From NCBI GenBank assembly GCA_002771015.1, contig PCUO01000041.1, positions 1-9,643 on the forward strand: a DNA stretch of 9,643 nucleotides, read 5' to 3'. Shown here in pieces: positions 5,054 through 9,643 of the stretch. Numbering within the stretch: the first letter of the stretch is position 1; each line of letters begins with the position of its first letter. The position numbers and the translations under genes were made by a program. The notes under the pieces were generated by a model. That model ran no database searches. It was not told the DNA's origin and worked only from the letters and a program-made list of their open reading frames with translations. Origin of the DNA: Candidatus Yonathbacteria bacterium CG17_big_fil_post_rev_8_21_14_2_50_43_9. GTDB taxonomy: Bacteria > Patescibacteriota > Minisyncoccia > Phycocordibacterales > UBA1550.

Positions 5054-7432
5054 TTACTCTTTTTTTGATGCTTTTTCTGCCTCTTTTTTAGCTGCCTCTT
5101 TAATCATATCCTCAACGCTTTTTTCGCTAGATTTTTCTCCACTTCTAATTTTTGCCGCCGTTGTGTGCCGTCCCCCAGCCTCAGCCTTCTTTGCATGGAT
5201 CTCCGCGCGGCCTTTATTTATTGCGTCAACAGCGGCTTTTCCTATTTCTTCTATAGATTTTTTAGCTTCTTTTTCCGCTGCAATCTTTGCTGTCTCCGCT
5301 GTTTTTATTGACTCCTTTGCCGTTTTAAGAATCGCTGTTTTTTCTTTCAGAGCAATCGCAGTCGGAGAGTTGGAGCGGTTTGTTTTTGCGGTGTCGAGCT
5401 CGTCTTTTCTGTAATTCAACGCCCTCTGAGCCTTGTCTTCATCTGGTGTTCCCTTCGCATTTTCTACACGCTTAAGGGCTTCTACATAGAATGCTTCCGC
5501 GTCTTTTTCTGCCTTGTCTACCCCCGATGCATCGTGGGCTTTTGACGCTTCTTCAAACTCTTTTTCAATACCAACAAGAGCCCCAGTTGCCTTCTCTAGT
5601 TCATCAGCTGTTTTAATAACGTTTTCTTGGTTAGCTTTTTGTTGTGCTTCTGCTTGTGCGCGGATAGTGTTTTCTTCAAAAACACTTACCTTACCAGACT
5701 CCACCTTTTTAAGCTCTTCTTTGATACGCTCTTTTTCTGCCATTTCAACCCCGCCAATACCACCACCCTTCCCCACATTAACACCAAATGCTCCACCAAC
5801 CTTTGAAATGTTTTTACCAATGGTTTTGCCTAAAATAGATTTTTCCCCAGCAAGATTTCGCACATCAAAACTTGATTGAGTGAGTGTTTTTGCCACACCG
5901 CCAACTCTGCTTTCGGACGAAACCCAACCCTTTTTAAGAGCGTATGCAGCTCCCCCTCCTGCAAGCCCTCGCCCAGCAAGCGACACACCAGCAATGGTAG
6001 CTCCGCCAGCAAGACCCAAAACTGACCCAGACATTTTTGACCCCATCTTCCCAAACTCACCTGCCATACTTTCTGCAAACTTAAGAGCTTGTTGCATAGC
6101 AAACAAAATAAGTGTTGCCATAATAATAGGCGTAATAAGCTTGTCAAAGAAAAATGAACCAGAAACAACACCCAGATTCGTGTTTCCAAGAATCCCACCT
6201 TGTACATTTATCACTTGCAGAATGAGATAAATAAGGAAAAGATACACCGGCGCTACAAACGCTTGGTTTAAAATCATGTCAAGCCACTCTTGGAATTTGT
6301 TTCCCTTTGGGAACGTTAGTGATATAAACGCAAATGGAGAAATAATCATTAAAAACCAAAATGCAATAAGGCGTCCAAAAAAGAGTAGCGCTGCCTTAAA
6401 AAAAATGTACGCGGCGTAACCGTTGATAATAGCGGCAATTATAAAGATGATAATCGCATCCATCGCATCTTTGAGTTCACCAGTCTTTCCTAGAAATGCT
6501 TGCGGTTTGAACTTTTCAACAAGCCCAGCAGAAATACTAGGGTGGCCGGACTTTATAGCATCAGATACACCCACTGCCAATATGTTTCCAGCATCAATTA
6601 TAACCTTTGTGAAAAAGAGACTGAAATTTATTAATAATGCGATTAGAATGACATAAAGAACAGTCCTCTTCCAGTCTCTTCCGCCAATCATTGTCATTAT
6701 CCCCGTGTAGAGGAGTATGAAAATAAATATCATATTTGAGAAGTCTCTAACGACCGTCCATGAGCTATTGATAAACGGGCGATCAACAAATTCTTTTTTG
6801 ATGCTTAGGTCAAGTATTATGTCAAACAGGTAACTTGTTCCAATAAAGACAACCGAAACGGGTTTATATATGAGATAGTAGACGCCAATAGGGAAACACC
6901 CCATAATGTCCATATCCATACTTTTGATAGAAATACCACAATCAAAATTTTTGAGCTCAGTAGGGCCACTATACACGTCTGTGCCCGCTACGTTTCCGCT
7001 AGTACCGAACCCTGTACCTGTCGGTTGAATCGATTGAGTACAATTATTGGTTGCACCTGCTGCAACTACCGCAGCGCTACAATCTTCCGCCGTTGGATAA
7101 CCACTAGACCATATGCCAACGCCACCAACAAAAGTTTGATAGGCCCATCCTTGTGGGTGCTGTGGAGTCGTCTGTGTTGTCTCACCAGTCCCTACACCTG
7201 CTACAACCGCATCTGTCCCTGCACAAAAGGCAGTTATCTGGCCACCAACACTAACCGCTACGTTTTTTTTAGTAATGCATTCAGCCTCATTTGGAGATGA
7301 GGAGTCAGTAATAGAGGAACCATCTTTTGTGTAAGTAAATGACCAATCTGCCGATGCCACATCTGCCCCACCCAGCAGAAAAACAATTCCGAAGAGAATT
7401 GATACTATTTTTTTGTAAATAGATTTACTCAT
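5054..7432 (-). CDS. virB6: VirB6/TrbL-like T4SS channel protein, extended form
   Basis: This 792-aa polytopic protein is the likely inner-membrane channel subunit of the T4SS. Residues 1-29 form a signal peptide (ASA before Asp-Trp). Residues 30-180 are predicted outside and contain six cysteines (52, 70, 118, 131, 165, 179), including two similar mini-modules starting at W30 and W96. The VirB6-like core spans about 183-455, with roughly seven hydrophobic segments near 187-207, 231-250, 257-277, 326-345, 349-373, 391-409 and 433-449, including the polar GGRDWKR loop. A Gly-rich stretch follows at 465-500. Residues 560-792 are a Lys/Glu/Ala-rich, probably coiled-coil or disordered tail. Its ATG directly follows the previous stop (TAAATG), indicating translational coupling. 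Classic VirB6 is about 300 aa, so both ends are extensions. Family assignment rests on topology and context. Confidence 0.85.
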   Translation of the reverse strand: MSKSIYKKIVSILFGIVFLLGGADVASADWSFTYTKDGSSITDSSSPNEAECITKKNVAVSVGGQITAFCAGTDAVVAGVGTGETTQTTPQHPQGWAYQTFVGGVGIWSSGYPTAEDCSAAVVAAGATNNCTQSIQPTGTGFGTSGNVAGTDVYSGPTELKNFDCGISIKSMDMDIMGCFPIGVYYLIYKPVSVVFIGTSYLFDIILDLSIKKEFVDRPFINSSWTVVRDFSNMIFIFILLYTGIMTMIGGRDWKRTVLYVILIALLINFSLFFTKVIIDAGNILAVGVSDAIKSGHPSISAGLVEKFKPQAFLGKTGELKDAMDAIIIFIIAAIINGYAAYIFFKAALLFFGRLIAFWFLMIISPFAFISLTFPKGNKFQEWLDMILNQAFVAPVYLFLIYLILQVINVQGGILGNTNLGVVSGSFFFDKLITPIIMATLILFAMQQALKFAESMAGEFGKMGSKMSGSVLGLAGGATIAGVSLAGRGLAGGGAAYALKKGWVSSESRVGGVAKTLTQSSFDVRNLAGEKSILGKTIGKNISKVGGAFGVNVGKGGGIGGVEMAEKERIKEELKKVESGKVSVFEENTIRAQAEAQQKANQENVIKTADELEKATGALVGIEKEFEEASKAHDASGVDKAEKDAEAFYVEALKRVENAKGTPDEDKAQRALNYRKDELDTAKTNRSNSPTAIALKEKTAILKTAKESIKTAETAKIAAEKEAKKSIEEIGKAAVDAINKGRAEIHAKKAEAGGRHTTAAKIRSGEKSSEKSVEDMIKEAAKKEAEKASKKE

Positions 7433-8386
7433 TTAGTTTTGAAATATCCCTGACACTGCTTGATTTGTAGCTTCCTTGACGACCGCTCCCATAATCTTGT
7501 TTATATTATCCACAAAGCCAAGCCTGTCCATATCCACCCCAACTGCTTGTCCAAGACGATCCCCAACAATCTTTCCCGGTGTCGTGGTTTTGCAATATGA
7601 TTTTTGGTAGGCCTTTTTTGCCTCTATAGGAAGTTCGTCATTTTCTATTGCCGAAGAAACTTCCGATGGCATCGTTGGACAGTCGTTTGTGTCTACAAGG
7701 TCTGCAAAACCGTTAGACCAGTTTGATCTCATTTCTTGGGTGGCTCGCGCCTCTTGTTGTCGCTTGGCGAGCTCGTCGCTGGTAAGCACGGCAACACCAA
7801 ACGCATTGCCATTGTCAGAGAGCGCCATTTCAAAAGCGCTCCATCCGCCTCTGTTGAAGTCATTGTAAAAATCTGAAGCATTTATATTTACCGCTGGGAA
7901 AGGGCATCTGATTTGATACGCATACTTATTCCCGGCGTCATTTCTTGTTGATAAATCCACCATATTAGCCAGGTCATTATTGAAATTGGGCGTAAAATCG
8001 CAAGTAGCAATTCCGCGAATCTGACTCGCCATTCCGCCAGATACCGCGTCCGCAAGGTCTAGGAAAAGTTTGGTGGGATCAACTGCAAAAGAAGGACTGC
8101 CATTGAATCCGCCCTTAACCCAAGTGACGATGTCGTCAGTGACCTGGTCAAGTAGCATCTGTCCCGCAGTATAAACCGCTGTGTCTACTTCTATTCTTGC
8201 TAATTGTTGCGCCATTTCCCCTGCAATGTCCGATGCTTGCTGAGTAATCGTTTCAATAATGCTAAGCGCGTCCCATGACGGCACACTGATACCCTGTGCC
8301 TTTGCTTCACTGAGCGGAATGAAAAATGTAGCGACGATAAATGGTAACACTAGAAACTTTTTGATTTTTAAAGTTTTATTGTTCAT
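7433..8386 (-). CDS. Exported four-cysteine T4SS-operon protein of unknown function
   Basis: This 317-aa protein has a basic N-terminus and a hydrophobic segment (about 10-28) with a likely signal-peptidase site AKA before Gln31. The mature part has four cysteines (129, 161, 236, 265), suggesting two disulfides outside the membrane. Notable segments are WVKGGFNGSPSF (89-100), DPTKLFLDLADAVSGG (103-118) and a C-terminal TTTPGKIVGDRLG (267-279) followed by an amphipathic helix. No named family is recognised. Its start overlaps the previous gene's stop as ATGA, and its stop abuts the virB6 start, so the three are co-translated. Encoded immediately before virB6, where VirB5 lies in classical systems, it might be a functional counterpart of VirB5; that is inference only. 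Confidence 0.8.
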   Translation of the reverse strand: MNNKTLKIKKFLVLPFIVATFFIPLSEAKAQGISVPSWDALSIIETITQQASDIAGEMAQQLARIEVDTAVYTAGQMLLDQVTDDIVTWVKGGFNGSPSFAVDPTKLFLDLADAVSGGMASQIRGIATCDFTPNFNNDLANMVDLSTRNDAGNKYAYQIRCPFPAVNINASDFYNDFNRGGWSAFEMALSDNGNAFGVAVLTSDELAKRQQEARATQEMRSNWSNGFADLVDTNDCPTMPSEVSSAIENDELPIEAKKAYQKSYCKTTTPGKIVGDRLGQAVGVDMDRLGFVDNINKIMGAVVKEATNQAVSGIFQN

Positions 8387-9228
8387 ATGTTAGTTATAGA
8401 CTCATTGTTGGATGGGTGGCTATAATTTTGGTAGTCTTTTCCGATTGCAACAAGCAAGTCGGAACTATATTCTTTCTTGAACTGAGTGAATCCATAGAGC
8501 CCTTGTACTGGATCAGTGAACAATTTTTGCATCGAGATGATATGTGCCTCGATGTTTGTATAAAACTGAAGAAGGCGAAGATGTATTGGCGCTATACCAG
8601 ACGGTGTTTTAATCGCAAGCAGAGATTTTTTCACATTAGAGTATTTAGCTATGATAGGTGTAAGGTCATCTAACTTTTTTTGTTCATTGGAATAAAGAGC
8701 ATCTGTAAATATTGTGACAACCCCACCTCCTTTTTTGGAGGAAAGCGATTGAAGAATCTGGTTAAGCTTTTCTCCATACAAAGCGAATGCGGTGTCACTA
8801 TTGTCGTTTGAGATATTTAAATCCTTTGTAGCGTACTGCTTTATTTGTGGCATGTCTATATTCTTAATAAGAGACTGCGCGAGTGCGTCCGCGTCCGCGT
8901 CGCTCCATGTTGTCGTAGCCATACTTCTTTGCGTGAGAGCATAGTTTACTAGGAGCTTGCGAGCAAACAGATCGGTTGTTGTGATGTCGTCCTCAGCGAT
9001 TGCGTTGTTTGTATCGCCACTAAATGTCTTTTGAGATCCTAGGAGTTTTGATGTGCTTGCTTCTGGGATAACATGCAATGTGTTTTTCCACTCGTCATTT
9101 TTTGCAGTCGTTTCTGTTGAAACTTCTGTTTTTACAATAGTCCCGCCTTCCCATGCAAAAAGGACAATCCCACTACCAACAGCGAGAGCAAGCGCGACAG
9201 AAAATATTTTTTTAATGTTAGAATTCAT
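8383..9228 (-). CDS. Membrane-anchored T4SS-operon protein of unknown function
   Basis: This 281-aa protein is the first gene of the operon. A single hydrophobic segment at about 8-25 follows a Lys-containing N-terminus and lacks a clear cleavage site, so it is probably anchored with residues 26-281 outside. That part has no cysteine and looks mainly helical. It includes DLFARKLLVNYALTQ (86-100), a short DADADA encoded by a GCGTCC hexamer run, and a C-terminal helical stretch with HLRLLQFYTNIEAHI (216-230) and DPVQGLYGFTQF (239-250). I do not recognise a named family. The ATG at 9228 is supported by a GAGGAA Shine-Dalgarno at 9237-9232, the best such site in the window. The gene ends at TGA within the ATGA overlap with the next gene. 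Confidence 0.78.
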   Translation of the reverse strand: MNSNIKKIFSVALALAVGSGIVLFAWEGGTIVKTEVSTETTAKNDEWKNTLHVIPEASTSKLLGSQKTFSGDTNNAIAEDDITTTDLFARKLLVNYALTQRSMATTTWSDADADALAQSLIKNIDMPQIKQYATKDLNISNDNSDTAFALYGEKLNQILQSLSSKKGGGVVTIFTDALYSNEQKKLDDLTPIIAKYSNVKKSLLAIKTPSGIAPIHLRLLQFYTNIEAHIISMQKLFTDPVQGLYGFTQFKKEYSSDLLVAIGKDYQNYSHPSNNESITNI

Positions 9229-9246
9229 ATATTCCTCGTACTATAC

Positions 9247-9255
9247 ATTATAACA
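9247..9255 (-). promoter_or_regulatory. Extended -10 promoter of the T4SS operon
   Basis: The minus strand reads TGTTATAAT at 9255-9247: a perfect TATAAT with an extended TGn element, which can compensate for the absent -35 at 16-18 bases. Initiation is expected near 9240, leaving about 12 bases of leader that carries the GAGGAA ribosome binding site (9237-9232) before the ATG at 9228. This is the strongest promoter candidate in the window and lies back-to-back with the pilin promoter. Confidence 0.65.
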
Positions 9256-9301
9256 GATACATCTTAGCAAGAATAGTAAATGTAGATGAAAAACAAGACC
9301 A

Positions 9302-9324
9302 TTGACAAGTTTTTATGCTACGAT
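9302..9324 (+). promoter_or_regulatory. Candidate pilin promoter elements
   Basis: A consensus TTGACA is at 9302-9307, but no good -10 lies 16-18 bases on. The best -10-like element is TGCTACGAT (9316-9324), an extended -10 with 4 of 6 matches, ending seven bases before the pilin ATG. The two are only 11 bases apart and may not act together. If TACGAT is used, the pilin mRNA would start at its ATG, which has no Shine-Dalgarno. Confidence 0.3.
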
Positions 9325-9331
9325 AAATATT

Positions 9332-9643
9332 ATGAAAAATACCGTGGTATTTGCTTGCGTGGTAGTAATCTTTTTTATATTTGCCAGCTTTGCATTTGCG
9401 CAATCCTACACTCCCCTCGCGCCTCTCCCTGGCACATACACCGGCGACGTTGGTTCAGAAACAACCAATCTCTCTCTATATCTCTCTGGAGCCATAAAAC
9501 TCATAATCGCTCTTGGGGCAGGGTTGTCCATTTTGGTCGCTATTATTGGTGGCACGCAGTATGTTGCCGCGGGGATTTCACCTGACGCAAAAAGTGGAGC
9601 AAAAGAGCGTATCTTGAACGCTTTCATAGGACTTGCTCTCGTC
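9332..9643 (+). CDS. T4SS pilin, VirB2-like (partial, runs off right edge)
   Basis: The frame is open from ATG 9332 to the window edge, giving 104 codons without the C-terminus. Residues 1-23 form a signal peptide ending AFA before Gln24. A short exported segment (SYTPLAPLPG and on) is followed by a hydrophobic helix at about 54-74 (KLIIALGAGLSILVAIIGG), the motif TQYVAAGISPDAKSGAKERI at 75-94, and the start of a second helix at 95. The two-helix arrangement with a basic loop is that of VirB2/TrbC pilins and of the T4SS pilins common in Patescibacteria. The product should assemble into the conjugative or T4SS pilus. ATG 9332 is chosen because it starts a standard signal peptide; an in-frame TTG at 9302 would put residues before it. 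The gene is divergent from the T4SS operon. Confidence 0.88.
   Translation, partial: MKNTVVFACVVVIFFIFASFAFAQSYTPLAPLPGTYTGDVGSETTNLSLYLSGAIKLIIALGAGLSILVAIIGGTQYVAAGISPDAKSGAKERILNAFIGLALV

Noticed and set aside
5163..6230. Three consecutive plus-strand open frames opposite the virB6-like gene
   Set aside because: They lie in one antisense frame where the Lys/Glu/Ala and Gly-rich codons of virB6 give few stops. The Ser/Ala/Phe-rich translations look like composition shadows.
8383..8386. TGA as a glycine codon (recoded genetic code of Gracilibacteria/SR1)
   Set aside because: TGA ends the 281-aa gene in a typical ATGA stop-start overlap, so the standard bacterial code fits.
8885..8903. GCGTCC hexamer run (three near-perfect copies)
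   Set aside because: Encodes Asp-Ala repeats within the 281-aa protein; short and explained by coding, with no similar copies seen nearby.
9286..9585. Plus-strand open frame of 99 codons overlapping the pilin
   Set aside because: It is out of frame with the pilin, which has a signal peptide, a recognisable helix and the IGGTQYVA motif; this frame shows no such features.
9406..9627. Minus-strand open frame of 73 codons opposite the pilin
   Set aside because: Antisense shadow of the pilin; no start signal or recognisable domain.

Overview
The window reads as part of the chromosome of a Candidate Phyla Radiation bacterium (Patescibacteria, probably Parcubacteria). This is inferred from protein style rather than from a marker gene. 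The set is a minimal type IV secretion system (T4SS) with a PrgI-family protein, a TraC-like domain encoded apart from the VirB4 ATPase, a VirB6-like channel with an N-terminal signal peptide, several exported proteins of unknown function, and a T4SS pilin of the form '...IGGTQYVAAGIS'. Base composition is moderately AT-rich. The 281-aa gene appears to end at TGA, overlapping the next start as ATGA, so TGA seems to be a stop and the standard bacterial code fits.

Layout. One dense minus-strand operon runs from 9228 down to 1207: a membrane-anchored protein of 281 aa, an exported four-cysteine protein of 317 aa, the VirB6-like membrane protein of 792 aa, a 233-aa cytosolic protein with a proline-rich linker, a PrgI-like protein of 152 aa, a TraC-like N-terminal domain protein of 219 aa, and the VirB4 ATPase of 611 aa. 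Most junctions are 0 to 32 nt or overlapping; only the gap before virB4 (3043-3172) is larger. A second minus-strand gene starts at 1151 and runs off the left edge. It encodes an exported protein with three Ig/PKD-like repeats. On the plus strand a VirB2-like pilin starts at 9332 and runs off the right edge, divergent from the operon across a 103-bp promoter region.

Working together: VirB4 with its separate TraC-like partner would energise the machine on the cytoplasmic face. PrgI and VirB6 would form the inner-membrane platform and channel, the pilin would build the external fibre, and the exported proteins would form the outer parts. VirB1, VirB7-VirB11 and VirD4 homologues are not in this window.

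The least expected feature is a set of seven-base tandem repeats inside the operon. Four TCAGTTG-type units sit in frame in the 233-aa gene, bracketed by a 15-bp direct repeat. Two TTAGTTG units lie directly upstream of prgI. GAAT-type heptads fill much of the gap upstream of virB4, on both strands, so that they form an imperfect inverted repeat. Several genes also have a -10-like box about 6-10 bases before the ATG and no ribosome binding site, suggesting leaderless or very short-leader transcripts. No convincing rho-independent terminator, tRNA, rRNA, CRISPR array or insertion sequence was seen. No stretch longer than 130 bp lacks a gene.
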